Source: JBFWNG01 sp050251195
GTDB taxonomy: Bacteria > Bdellovibrionota_B > Oligoflexia > Oligoflexales > Oligoflexaceae
DNA: 64,000 nucleotides
NCBI GenBank assembly: GCA_050251195.1
Contig: JBFWNG010000002.1
Location: 124,001 to 188,000, forward strand
Direction of reading: 5' to 3'
Shown here in pieces: positions 52,759-61,544 of this stretch. The stretch's first letter is position 1. Every line of letters begins with the position of its first letter. A model generated the notes under the pieces. It searched no databases, had not been told where the DNA came from, and was given only the letters and a program-made list of their open reading frames with translations. The translations under genes and the position numbers were made by a program.

Positions 52759-53100
52759 GTGACCGAGTCGAGATCAAAAGCAGACCGTAGTGAAACCAGG
52801 GTTCAGGTTGTGCCCACGGAAATCCGAGGCATCATCACCGGAACCGGTGTCCAGCAGCCGTTCTTGGTTTGGGACGTATCCGAACGCGGCATTGGAATCT
52901 GGGCTTCTGAAGGGCTTGTCGAAGGTTCAGAAATTGTGCTTACCATTGGTCAGCCTTACCTCCTCGTTATCAACTGCATTGTCAAATGGTGCGAAAGTCA
53001 AAGCGACGGTCGAGGATATCGCTGCGGACTCAAGTCTATTGATAAAGAAAAATCTTTTGAAACGCTTCTGGAAGCGTTTTTGAAAACCAAGAAAAAATAG
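52759..53100 (+). CDS. PilZ-domain protein
   Basis: The 113-aa protein resembles a single PilZ domain: WDVSERGIGIWASEGLVEGS supplies the DxSxxG motif and GYRCGLKSIDKEK the terminal strand. The upstream Arg motif (RxxxR) that binds cyclic-di-GMP is not clear, the only nearby basic stretch being DRSETRVQVV, so ligand binding is uncertain. GTG 52759 follows GGAGGA. Confidence 0.7.
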   Translation: MTESRSKADRSETRVQVVPTEIRGIITGTGVQQPFLVWDVSERGIGIWASEGLVEGSEIVLTIGQPYLLVINCIVKWCESQSDGRGYRCGLKSIDKEKSFETLLEAFLKTKKK

Positions 53101-53241
53101 CTCCATTCGCAAGAAACTCTCTTTCAAAAAACACGTGCACTTGCCACTGCCTCTTCCTATTTTTAAAGCCCCAGGACGTGCTGTACATTTCATCCGTTCT
53201 TATGTAACCTATGGATATCGCAATCCTCGGAGGGACAAACA

Positions 53242-55905
53242 GTGAATAGTTACGATTGCAAAAGTGTCATTGACCACAAGGGTAAGAAGCTCACATATTT
53301 CAATTTGAAGAAGGCTGAAAAGAACGGCTTAACGGGAACCAAGAAGTTGCCGCGATCGTTGAAGGTTTTGTTGGAGAACTTGCTAAGATGCGAAGACGGC
53401 AAAACAGTAACGAAAGATCAGATCGAAGGATTCACGGCTTGGTTGACATCGAGGAATTCAACTAAAGACATCGCGTTTCACCCGGCACGCGTGCTTATGC
53501 AAGATTTTACTGGTGTTCCAGCCATGGTCGATCTTGCGGCAATGCGGGAGAAGATCAAGGAACTGGGCGGTAATCCGGAGAATATTAATCCACTATGTCC
53601 TGTGGATCTCGTTATCGATCACTCCGTCATGGTGGACTCATACGGCAACGCCAATTCTTTCAAACAAAACGTTGACCTCGAATTCGAGCGTAACCATGAA
53701 CGTTACGTTTTCTTGAAGTGGTCACAGAAAGCATTTAAAAACTTTAGGGCTGTTCCTCCCGGTACAGGTATTTGCCATCAAGTCAACTTGGAGTACTTGG
53801 CGCAAGTAGCTTGGGTAGATAACGAGAAGTCGCAAGTTTATCCGGATACTCTTGTTGGTACGGATAGTCACACGACGATGGTCAACGGACTTGCCGTACT
53901 CGGATGGGGCGTCGGCGGTATCGAAGCCGAAGCCGCAATGCTGGGTCAACCGATCACGATGGTTATTCCCGAAGTTGTGGGCGTTAAGCTGACAGGCAAA
54001 CTGCGCGAAGGCGTTACGGCAACCGACCTTGTTCTCACCGTTACGGAGTTGTTGCGCAAAAAGAAAGTCGTCGGAAAATTTGTGGAGTTCTACGGCTCCG
54101 GTTTGGGCGAGTTGACTCTTGCCGACCGTGCGACGATTTCGAACATGGCTCCCGAATACGGCGCCACCTGCGGCTTTTTCCCGATCGATCAAGAGACTTT
54201 GAATTACCTGAAATTGTCCGGAAGGGATCCCCAGCAGCTCCCTCTGGTAGAAACCTATGCGAAGGAGCAAGGGCTATGGCACGATGCCAACGAAGAGCTG
54301 ACGTTTACAGAAGTGTTAGAGCTTGATCTTGCGACGATCGTCCCGTCTATCGCCGGACCGAAACGACCTCAAGATCGTATCGAACTTGGCAATGCCAAGA
54401 AGGGTTTTCAGACAGCTTTCTCCGATCTGGCTCGCGGCAGAACTGTCGAACAAATGACTTCGGCCCCAGTCGAACAATCAGACTTCAAGGTAAGCGACGG
54501 CGACGTCGTCATTGCGGCGATCACCAGTTGTACGAATACCTCGAATCCGGCCGTCATGTTAGCGGCGGGAATCTTGGCTAAAAAGGCCCGCAAGCTCGGA
54601 TTGAAATCTAAGCCTTGGGTTAAAACCTCACTGGCACCAGGATCTCAAGTCGTTTCCGAATACCTCATCGCGGGCGACTATATGAAGGCGCTCGACGAGT
54701 TGGGATTTAACCTTGTGGGTTACGGTTGTACAACTTGCATTGGCAACTCAGGTCCGCTTAAGGAGGAAATATCGAAGGCCGTTAAAACGAAGGATTTGGT
54801 CGTTTGTTCCGTGCTTTCTGGTAATAGGAACTTCGAAGGTCGTATCAACCCGGACGTTCGCGGCAACTATTTGATGTCCCCTCCGCTCGTGGTCGCATAC
54901 GCGATTGCAGGCACAGTTCTTCTCGACCTCAACAAAGATGCGATTGGAACGGGGTCAAACGGTCAACCGGTTTATCTAAAAGACATCTGGCCCAGCACGG
55001 AAGAAGTAAAACATGCGATACACTCCTTGTTGTCGCCCGAACTCTTTAAGAGACGATACAACGACGTTTTCACCGGTCCAAAGCAGTGGCAAACGTTGAA
55101 AATACCAACCGATAAGGTGTTCCAGTGGGAACCCGACAGCACATACATCAGAAAACCGACATTCTTTGAAGAGATGAAAAGTGAGCTAAGGCCTTGTACA
55201 GACGTCGTGAATGCGCGCATCCTTGCGGTGCTCGGAGACAGCATTACAACAGACCATATTTCGCCAGCAGGTGACATCGCCAAAGACGGTCCCGCTGCGG
55301 CTTACCTCAAAGCCAGAAATGTCGAAGCGAAGGATTTCAACTCGTACGGCGCCCGTCGCGGCAACCACGAAGTCATGATGCGAGGAACTTTCGCGAACAT
55401 CAGGCTTAAGAACGAAATGGTAACGCCAAAAGAAGGCGGTTACACCAAACACATTCCAACTGGCCAGACGATGTCGATCTACGACGCCTCAATGAAATAC
55501 GCCGAGACCAAGACGCCGCTTGTAGTCATCGCCGGACAGGAATACGGGACGGGTTCGTCACGTGACTGGGCCGCTAAAGGAACTTTCCTTCTCGGAGTAA
55601 AGGCTGTCATAGCGGAAAGCTATGAAAGGATCCACCGATCCAACCTTATCGGCATGGGCGTGTTCCCGCTGCAATTCATCGGCGGCGAGAACCGCAAGAC
55701 ACTGACGCTAAGCGGTGACGAAACGATTACCATCAAGGGCCTCAGTCACGGCGTTAAACCGGGCATGGAAGTCCATTGCGATATCACCAATGCGAGCGGC
55801 AAGACGCGAAGCATTAAGCTGCTCGCTCGCATCGACACCGTTGATGAAGCGGACTACTTAACAAACGGCGGCATTCTTCAATACGTGTTGAGAAAGCTTA
55901 AGTAG
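53242..55905 (+). CDS. acnA: Aconitate hydratase (AcnA/IRP type)
   Basis: Aconitase isomerises citrate to isocitrate in the TCA cycle. The 887-aa protein is of the AcnA/IRP1 length. Cluster ligands are Cys in TSCTNTSNPAV and two Cys in GCTTCIGNSGPL. DLVIDHSVMVDSYG, GTDSHTTMVNGLAVLGWGVG and the swivel-domain motif GSSRDWAAKGTFLLG are family hallmarks. GTG 53242 follows CGGAGGG. The 140-bp upstream gap should hold its promoter; a 7-bp hairpin follows its stop. Confidence 0.96.
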   Translation: MNSYDCKSVIDHKGKKLTYFNLKKAEKNGLTGTKKLPRSLKVLLENLLRCEDGKTVTKDQIEGFTAWLTSRNSTKDIAFHPARVLMQDFTGVPAMVDLAAMREKIKELGGNPENINPLCPVDLVIDHSVMVDSYGNANSFKQNVDLEFERNHERYVFLKWSQKAFKNFRAVPPGTGICHQVNLEYLAQVAWVDNEKSQVYPDTLVGTDSHTTMVNGLAVLGWGVGGIEAEAAMLGQPITMVIPEVVGVKLTGKLREGVTATDLVLTVTELLRKKKVVGKFVEFYGSGLGELTLADRATISNMAPEYGATCGFFPIDQETLNYLKLSGRDPQQLPLVETYAKEQGLWHDANEELTFTEVLELDLATIVPSIAGPKRPQDRIELGNAKKGFQTAFSDLARGRTVEQMTSAPVEQSDFKVSDGDVVIAAITSCTNTSNPAVMLAAGILAKKARKLGLKSKPWVKTSLAPGSQVVSEYLIAGDYMKALDELGFNLVGYGCTTCIGNSGPLKEEISKAVKTKDLVVCSVLSGNRNFEGRINPDVRGNYLMSPPLVVAYAIAGTVLLDLNKDAIGTGSNGQPVYLKDIWPSTEEVKHAIHSLLSPELFKRRYNDVFTGPKQWQTLKIPTDKVFQWEPDSTYIRKPTFFEEMKSELRPCTDVVNARILAVLGDSITTDHISPAGDIAKDGPAAAYLKARNVEAKDFNSYGARRGNHEVMMRGTFANIRLKNEMVTPKEGGYTKHIPTGQTMSIYDASMKYAETKTPLVVIAGQEYGTGSSRDWAAKGTFLLGVKAVIAESYERIHRSNLIGMGVFPLQFIGGENRKTLTLSGDETITIKGLSHGVKPGMEVHCDITNASGKTRSIKLLARIDTVDEADYLTNGGILQYVLRKLK

Positions 55906-55906
55906 G

Positions 55907-55924
55907 CTCTGGCATTCGCCAGAG
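55907..55924 (+). terminator. Hairpin after acnA
   Basis: CTCTGGC-ATTC-GCCAGAG is a perfect 7-bp stem immediately after the acnA stop. Only a weak T-rich stretch (TCTATCC) follows, so termination may be partial and downstream genes may be reached by read-through. Confidence 0.5.
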
Positions 55925-55941
55925 TCTATCCAGAGCAAGCG

Positions 55942-56052
55942 ATGAAGCTCGGCAAGCCAAAAACACAGTGCAAGACGCTTGAGGACGAAACTCTTCAGAT
56001 TGTTTCGGGCGGAGTGTATTGGGCAGAAACTAAAGTAGGAACGCAAACATGA
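55942..56052 (+). CDS. Possible 36-aa peptide with double-glycine leader motif
   Basis: An ORF too short for routine calling: ATG 55942 to a TGA that overlaps the next gene's ATG (ATGA). It encodes CKTLEDETLQIVSGG followed by VYWAETKVGTQT. LxDExLQxVSGG resembles the leader that peptidase-ABC transporters cut after Gly-Gly in bacteriocin-like peptides. The ribosome site (CAGAGCAAGCG) is weak, the core is very short, and no peptidase-type ABC exporter is adjacent, so it may be a fortuitous or leader ORF. Confidence 0.25.
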   Translation: MKLGKPKTQCKTLEDETLQIVSGGVYWAETKVGTQT

Positions 56053-57050
56053 AAAAGGTTTTTTGTCTCGTCATCGTTCTTCTTTCAGGCTGTCAAGCAG
56101 CCAAGGACGGCAAGTCGCATTCGTCGATGTTCGACGACCAACACGAACCAAAAGTGGTGGTGGTCGTCAGTGTCGACTGGGAGGGGAGAGATCTTAGCGA
56201 CGCCAACTTAGCGAAGATGGAGCAGTTCCGCCGAGATTTTCCCGATGTGGGGTTGCTGCACTTTCTCAACGCCGCGTATTATTATAAACCCGGAGCGAAT
56301 CCGAGTCAGATCAACGCCAAGATCCGGCGTACTCTCACGCCGGACGACGAATTGGGCCTTCATATTCACAGCTGGAAAAGGCTTATTGAAGCCGCGCAAG
56401 TTACCCATCGCACAACGCCGACGTGGTGGGAGTCAACCGACGCCCCTCTCAGCAACTGCGCACAGGATTGTGGTCACGAAGTTCCTTTGAGCGCTTACGA
56501 TGTAAATGAGATTCGTAAGATTGTGCGGTTTAGCAACAAGACCCTAGCTAAGCAAGGGTTCGGCAGGCCAAGAACCTTCCGAACTGGCGGTTGGATGGCC
56601 TATCCAAATGTCATCGAGGCACTCGTCCTTGAAGGTTTCACCATAGACAGTTCTGCTGTGCCCGCCCAGTTTCTCAAGCCTAAACTCGGTAGCTATTACC
56701 TTTACAAATGGGCAGACGAACTATGGGACGAAACGGCGCCTACTTCCCAACCTTATCGGCTCGGAGAGTCTGGTCGGCAACTCAACGAATTGCCCGATAA
56801 CGGCTGCTTGGCTGATTATATGACCTCGGACCAAATGCTGGAAGTGTTCAAAAAGAACGCGGATGCTTTCAAGGCTGGTAAGGGCAGGGAAGATGTTTTC
56901 GTCACCATTGGATTTCATCAGGAGACAGCCGACAGCTATCTTCAAAACGTCGTTGATGCGATCCATAAGATCGAGGCATATAGCCAACAGAATCACATTC
57001 CTCTAGAATTTGCGCGTTTTCCGCTGGGTTTGAACTATAGAGGACTCTAG
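56049..57050 (+). CDS. Polysaccharide deacetylase-like lipoprotein
   Basis: The 333-aa lipoprotein (lipobox LLSGC) resembles the NodB-type carbohydrate esterase 4 fold. VVVSVDWEGRDLSDANL corresponds to the catalytic Asp motif, ELGLHIHSWKRL to the metal HxH motif, and FRTGGWMAYPNVIEAL to the conserved Arg motif. The first motif has a single visible Asp-Trp-Glu rather than the usual Asp-Asp, so activity is not certain. CE4 enzymes de-N-acetylate or deacylate cell-wall or surface glycans. AGGA precedes the ATG. Confidence 0.75.
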   Translation: MKKVFCLVIVLLSGCQAAKDGKSHSSMFDDQHEPKVVVVVSVDWEGRDLSDANLAKMEQFRRDFPDVGLLHFLNAAYYYKPGANPSQINAKIRRTLTPDDELGLHIHSWKRLIEAAQVTHRTTPTWWESTDAPLSNCAQDCGHEVPLSAYDVNEIRKIVRFSNKTLAKQGFGRPRTFRTGGWMAYPNVIEALVLEGFTIDSSAVPAQFLKPKLGSYYLYKWADELWDETAPTSQPYRLGESGRQLNELPDNGCLADYMTSDQMLEVFKKNADAFKAGKGREDVFVTIGFHQETADSYLQNVVDAIHKIEAYSQQNHIPLEFARFPLGLNYRGL

Positions 57051-57107
57051 GAATCTACAATTTTACATATCTTGGTCCGATGGTATGACGCGATTTCGGA
57101 ATTATGA

Positions 57108-58286
57108 TTATAGAATTTCTCCTTTGAATAAAGCAGCCAAAAAAGGCCCGGTTGGCCATATCTGAATTCCCTCTATTTCCATTCGATCAGACCCTCCATA
57201 AATCACGTGGCAGCTCTTAACTTTTTGTTTGCACAAGGTTCTGAAATCTTTCAGACCATGAATCCAGTCTGAGCGGAATTTGCGACCATATTTCACCTCG
57301 ATACAGACAAGCTCGCCCTTATTGGTCATGACGGGTTTCTTGGTCTGAATCAGAAAATCGATGTCGTAAGACTGGGATACACTATAGTGAAATATGCGGA
57401 AATATTTAAAATTTTGGTTGAGATAAGCTTGTATTTGCCCAAGGATAAATGTCTCAAACATGAAACCCAAATATTCTGTTTCCAAGTTCTGGTTCAATAG
57501 CCCGGCGCAAGCTCTAACCACTCCCGTATCAAATAAATAAAATTTTGGCCGTGAACTCTCCTTTGATTTCAGCCCTACTTTGAATGCCTCAACATAGTTT
57601 CCGATTAATGTGTCTTCCAAAATTTCGAAGTAGTGATCCACGGTCGGCCGTTTTATGCCGCTCTCCCGCGCCACAGCTTCCTTATTGAGCAATTGACCGT
57701 TTATCACTCCTACCAAATCGAGAAATCTGCGAAAGGGATCCAGTTTGCGAATGATGGCTTCTTCCAATAATTCTTGTCGGATATAAGTAGAGAGATAACT
57801 GGCCAGTTTGGGGATGGCCATTTCGTACTGGGAGGCAATTCCGGGCAAAGTTCCCAACGTTAGGCACTTTTCGAGATCAAAGTGAGCTCCCAACTCGGGA
57901 TACGTTAGTGGGAAAAAACGGATATCCAACAGTCGACCTGCAAGCAGGTTTGCATGAGAATGTTTCAACTTGCGCGCGCTTGATCCGGTGATGGCGAAAT
58001 GGAGTTTTTTCTTTTGATAGAGCCAGTGAACTTCATCCAACAAACCGGGAATTTTTTGGACCTCATCAATGACGACCCAGTCCCCTTCCTGTAAGGGTAG
58101 ACAAAGTTCTCGCAAGCGTCCGGGGTTGACCGAGAGTTCCAAGAAACGCTCGCTTTCCAATAGGTCGATATAGAGCGAGGGGGAGAGGTTCTCTTGTAAC
58201 CAGGTGGATTTGCCGGTTCCCCGAGGTCCCAGTAAAAAAAACGATGATTTCGGTACGTTAAGATAGCGGTTGAACTTCTTGGACAT
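57108..58286 (-). CDS. AAA ATPase with DUF4143 domain
   Basis: The 392-aa protein has an AAA_14 domain (Walker A FLLGPRGTGKSTWL, Walker B WVVIDEVQKIP, sensor FAITGSSARKLKHSHANLLA) and a C-terminal DUF4143 domain with a PD-(D/E)xK-like motif (YDIDFLIQTKK and LVCIEVKYGRK). Such genes are scattered and often horizontally acquired; function is unknown, with mobile-element or defence links suspected. No partner gene is adjacent. A palindrome lies directly upstream of its ATG. Confidence 0.88.
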   Translation of the reverse strand: MSKKFNRYLNVPKSSFFLLGPRGTGKSTWLQENLSPSLYIDLLESERFLELSVNPGRLRELCLPLQEGDWVVIDEVQKIPGLLDEVHWLYQKKKLHFAITGSSARKLKHSHANLLAGRLLDIRFFPLTYPELGAHFDLEKCLTLGTLPGIASQYEMAIPKLASYLSTYIRQELLEEAIIRKLDPFRRFLDLVGVINGQLLNKEAVARESGIKRPTVDHYFEILEDTLIGNYVEAFKVGLKSKESSRPKFYLFDTGVVRACAGLLNQNLETEYLGFMFETFILGQIQAYLNQNFKYFRIFHYSVSQSYDIDFLIQTKKPVMTNKGELVCIEVKYGRKFRSDWIHGLKDFRTLCKQKVKSCHVIYGGSDRMEIEGIQIWPTGPFLAALFKGEIL

Positions 58287-58296
58287 ATTTATATCA

Positions 58297-58329
58297 CTAT
58301 TATAAATTTAGAAGCCAAATCTATAATAG
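58297..58329. promoter_or_regulatory. Palindrome in the promoter of the AAA/DUF4143 gene
   Basis: CTATTATAAATTT (58297-58309) and AAATCTATAATAG (58317-58329) match at 12 of 13 positions, with a 7-nt spacer. TATAAT-type hexamers lie within both arms, and the dyad begins 11 bp upstream of the ATG, so a bound factor would block initiation. Confidence 0.5.
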
Positions 58330-58384
58330 CATAATAAATTTCGCCCGAAAAGATCTTAGGAAAGGGGTGCAATGGTTAAAATAG

Positions 58385-59038
58385 TTACGGCTTTATCGAG
58401 CCGATTTCATGGACCGCGCCATCATATATATCGTAAACCGTGTTTTCTTTGTATGTGGTCTTTCTAACCTGAAACCAGACGATATCTCGTCGGGCCGTAA
58501 CCTCTTCCAGATCCTTAGCGGTGCCGGTAAAGGGCGTAAATCCCATGGTTGAGCAAGCCTCAGAAGTAGGAGTAGCCGAATCGCCGTGATCGGAGAAAAC
58601 ATGGTCTCCGCTATTGCCGTCAGCTCCCTTAAACTTGCCGCACGCTAGTTCAAAACTCCCGCATGCGTTCTGTAAATCGCCGTTGGCGGTTGCTTCGAAC
58701 GTCTTGTGAAAGAAAAACGGGTAAGGCACGCCGCTTACTAAACTGCAGCAGAATCCTAGTCCTTTGACAGAGTTTTTGAACCCTTCCTTTGCTTCGGAGC
58801 AATCGGTAAAGATCTTGTTTTCAGGCTGGCTTGTACCCGGTGAGGGATTTTGAACCTGGATGTCCCCTTGTCCTTGGGGCTGGGTTGTTGGTGTACCTGT
58901 CGGGCCTTGAGTTTGAGTCTTGGGCGTCGCCGGGGAGTTTTTAGCATTGTTTCCAGAAAAACCTGAGTTGTCCTTGCAGGATGAGAGGGCAAGGACGAGG
59001 AAACCTATTGCTTTGAAAGGAACGACCCATCGACGCAT
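58385..59038 (-). CDS. Lipoprotein of unknown function with P/T/Q-rich linker
   Basis: The 217-aa product has a lipoprotein signal (FLVLALSSC), then about 55 residues of low complexity rich in Pro, Thr, Gln and Gly (KTQTQGPTGTPTTQPQGQGD), then a Cys-rich globular part (GFCCSLVSGVPYPFFF, CGSFELACGKFKGADG). Six cysteines after the linker suggest disulfides. I recognise no family. Such linkers commonly span the peptidoglycan or surface layer. Confidence 0.65.
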   Translation of the reverse strand: MRRWVVPFKAIGFLVLALSSCKDNSGFSGNNAKNSPATPKTQTQGPTGTPTTQPQGQGDIQVQNPSPGTSQPENKIFTDCSEAKEGFKNSVKGLGFCCSLVSGVPYPFFFHKTFEATANGDLQNACGSFELACGKFKGADGNSGDHVFSDHGDSATPTSEACSTMGFTPFTGTAKDLEEVTARRDIVWFQVRKTTYKENTVYDIYDGAVHEIGSIKP

Positions 59039-59213
59039 ATCATATTCCTACGTTGGATATGGAATTTGTTTCTCAAAGCTTATCGGTTAAAGCCATAATA
59101 CCTTTATATTCTAGGTGAGTTTTTGTGGAGATAGGCAAGTTTTCAGGGGTTTTCCAGCAAAACTATAATGAAGAGCACGAGTTAGATCCGCGGGTGAAGG
59201 GACCGGGTTTGAA

Positions 59214-60023
59214 TTACCATTTGACCACGGGGGGTAACGACACAAAGATCGCCTCGGTGTTGCCGCCTGACATCAATCCAAACTTCGTGCCCCGGTCGTA
59301 GACCAGATTGAACTCGACGTAACGACCGCGCCAGTAAAGTTGTTCGTCCTTTTCTGCTTCGGTGAACGGAGTGTTCTTGCGCTTGTTGAGAATGGAAAGA
59401 TACGCGTCGACGTACGCTTCAGCGACGGCTTCCTGAAACTCCAGAGCCTGAGGGAAATCGACCTTGAGATAGTCGAAAAAAATACCGCCTATGCCGCGAA
59501 TAGATTGACGGTGCGGAATATAGAAATATTCGTCGCACCATTTGGAATATTTCTCGTAGGCGTCGCCGCCCAGAACCGCGCATGCTTTTTTCATCGCGTT
59601 GTGAAATTGCGCGGTGTCTTCTTCGAACTTTTTGAAAGGCGTCATATCGGCGCCGCCGCCAACCCAAAACTGGTCGCCGACATCGATAACGCGGATGTTC
59701 ATGTGCCCGATTGGCGCATACGGGTTGTACATATGTCCGATCGTGGAAACGCCAGCCGCGAAGAATGGCTTGCCTTTGTGCTCGCCTTCGAGCGCCGGAT
59801 ATTTGTCGCCGCTAACCTCGGATACATTAGCGCCAGCTTTCTCTACTACTTTGCCTCGGATAACGCCCGATGTGCCGCCGCCCTTCAGATGTTCGGAGCT
59901 TTTCCACGATCTGCGTTCTACCTTAGCCGTACCGTCAACTTGCTCGAAACCTTTTAAGAGCGTCTCCTGGGTCTTTCTGTAGAGGGCTGTCGCCTGGTCT
60001 CTCTGCTGTGGCGTCAGCTTCAT
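59214..60023 (-). CDS. hemF: Oxygen-dependent coproporphyrinogen III oxidase
   Basis: HemF decarboxylates coproporphyrinogen III to protoporphyrinogen IX in heme synthesis, using O2. The 269-aa protein shows WVGGGADMTPFKKFEEDT, IPHRQSIRGIGGIFFDYL and RYVEFNLVYDRGTKFGLMSG, all family hallmarks. It ends at LPPVVKW, about 20-30 residues earlier than E. coli HemF, which may be a normal short form. Its ATG shares an A with the hpd stop (TAATG). It is consistent with an aerobe rich in heme proteins such as the act complex. Confidence 0.94.
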   Translation of the reverse strand: MKLTPQQRDQATALYRKTQETLLKGFEQVDGTAKVERRSWKSSEHLKGGGTSGVIRGKVVEKAGANVSEVSGDKYPALEGEHKGKPFFAAGVSTIGHMYNPYAPIGHMNIRVIDVGDQFWVGGGADMTPFKKFEEDTAQFHNAMKKACAVLGGDAYEKYSKWCDEYFYIPHRQSIRGIGGIFFDYLKVDFPQALEFQEAVAEAYVDAYLSILNKRKNTPFTEAEKDEQLYWRGRYVEFNLVYDRGTKFGLMSGGNTEAIFVSLPPVVKW

Positions 60024-61069
60024 TACAGCACTCCTCGCTTCTCTTGGTCGCGTTCAATGGCGCGGAAGAGGGCCCCGAAATTGCCTTCGCCAAAACCATA
60101 GTGGTTCTTGCGTTGAATGAATTCGAAAAAGATCGGCCCGATCACGTTAGCCGTGAAGATTTGCACGAGGTAACCTTCTTTGTCGCCGTCCACGAGGAGA
60201 TTGAGTTTGCGTATCTTGTCGTGGTCTTCCGTAACGTTGGGGACGCGATCAAAGACCTCGTCGTAGTATTCGCTGTCGATGTCGAGAGTTTTGAGTCCGG
60301 CGGGCTCTAGTTTTTCCATTGAACGGATGAGGTTGCCCGTCAATAGAGCGATATGCTGGATGCCTTGTCCTTGGTACTCACGCAGATATTCGTTTATCTG
60401 AGATTTTGACTCCGTTCCTTCGTTGATGGGAATGCAGAAGCTGCCGCAAGGCGACCGAAGAGCGTACGAGAGAAGTCCGGTTTTCTTGCCGCGAATATCG
60501 AAGTAGCGGACTTCCTCAAAACCGAAGACGTCTTTATAGAACTTCGAAAGAGGTTCGAGTTCGCCCTGATGGACGTTGTTGGTAAGATGGTCAACAAGGG
60601 CGAAGCCCTTGGATTCGACGATGTCGGGTTTTTCCAGATCGACGAAGCCCATTTTCTCATATCTATTGGGATCTTCAGCATTGTCGATGAAATAGATGAG
60701 GCTGTCGCCAACGCCTTTGACGGCCGGCATGGGTTCGCCGCCTTGGTTCGTATAGTCGGAGGTATCTGCTTTCGTCGCTCCGCGCTGAACGGCGATCTTT
60801 TGTGCTTCCTTCGCGTTCGCAACCCGCCAGCCCGTCGAAGAGGCGCAAGGGCCGTGGTCTTTACAAAAGTTTTGAGCAAAACTTCCTGGCTCTTTATTAA
60901 TAAAAAAATGGATGTCGTTTTGTTTGTAGTAATCGATCTTCTTCGTCTTGTGACGTTTGAGTCGCGAGAATCCGAGTTTGAGGAAAAGATCGTGAAGAGC
61001 TTGAGGCTCCGAAGAGCTGAACTCTATAAACTCGAACCCCTTCAGGCCTACATGATTATTGTTAGTCAT
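60023..61069 (-). CDS. hpd: 4-hydroxyphenylpyruvate dioxygenase
   Basis: HPPD converts 4-hydroxyphenylpyruvate to homogentisate in tyrosine catabolism. The 348-aa protein has two VOC modules. The iron ligands are His in FALVDHLTNNV, His in GIQHIALLT and Glu in FFEFIQRKNHYGFGEGNFGA, which also carries the C-terminal motif. Homogentisate could be degraded or feed tocopherol or pyomelanin-like products; homogentisate dioxygenase is not in the window. It overlaps the thioesterase gene by 8 bp. Confidence 0.94.
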   Translation of the reverse strand: MTNNNHVGLKGFEFIEFSSSEPQALHDLFLKLGFSRLKRHKTKKIDYYKQNDIHFFINKEPGSFAQNFCKDHGPCASSTGWRVANAKEAQKIAVQRGATKADTSDYTNQGGEPMPAVKGVGDSLIYFIDNAEDPNRYEKMGFVDLEKPDIVESKGFALVDHLTNNVHQGELEPLSKFYKDVFGFEEVRYFDIRGKKTGLLSYALRSPCGSFCIPINEGTESKSQINEYLREYQGQGIQHIALLTGNLIRSMEKLEPAGLKTLDIDSEYYDEVFDRVPNVTEDHDKIRKLNLLVDGDKEGYLVQIFTANVIGPIFFEFIQRKNHYGFGEGNFGALFRAIERDQEKRGVL

Positions 61070-61544
61070 AATGTACCTCGCGAAACGGTTGAAGACTCTT
61101 TGTCGTTAGAGCGTGGGCGCGCTCAGTAAAATACTCTAGGAACGGCTCGGGCATTTTGACAGGCTTGCCGTTCTTACCTATGAGAACGGCCTTTATGTTT
61201 GCTGATACTAAGATCTCGCCGGGTCTTAGATACGCTTTGTGCTCAAATTCCACAACGGGAGACCTCGACACGGTTGTGGTTGTTTCGACCCACATCATAT
61301 CACCATGTTGGGCCGGTTTCAAAAAGGATATCTCTGCCTTGGAAACAACGAAATGAAGCCCCTCTTTAAAGCTGCTTTTTAGGAAATCGATGCCGATGAG
61401 ATGTTCGCGCGATCGCTCAAAAAACTTAAGGTAATTCGCGTGATACACATAGCCTGAGAAGTCGGTATCCTCGTAGTAAACGTGATACGGAACCCATTGA
61501 TCCAACCGAATTAAATGTTGAGCGTCAGTCAAGATACTTTCCAA
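61062..61544 (-). CDS. ybgC: YbgC-like acyl-CoA thioesterase
   Basis: The 160-aa hot-dog protein has YYEDTDFSGYVYHANYLKFF, with the catalytic Asp of 4-hydroxybenzoyl-CoA thioesterase-type enzymes, then ERSREHL. These hydrolyse short acyl-CoA or aryl-CoA esters. The ORF overlaps mtnP by 20 bp, so the true start could be slightly downstream, for example TTG near residue 14. Other ybgC genes sit with tol-pal; here it sits with hpd, suggesting an aromatic-CoA role, which is inference. Confidence 0.85.
   Translation of the reverse strand: MESILTDAQHLIRLDQWVPYHVYYEDTDFSGYVYHANYLKFFERSREHLIGIDFLKSSFKEGLHFVVSKAEISFLKPAQHGDMMWVETTTTVSRSPVVEFEHKAYLRPGEILVSANIKAVLIGKNGKPVKMPEPFLEYFTERAHALTTKSLQPFREVHYD

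Noticed and set aside
57108..58286. Defence island around the AAA/DUF4143 gene
   Set aside because: Neighbours are an aconitase-linked lipoprotein and heme/tyrosine genes; no nuclease, methylase or toxin partner is adjacent.
60569..61129. Long rightward ORF opposite hpd
   Set aside because: It mirrors well-conserved HPPD coding and has no ribosome site.
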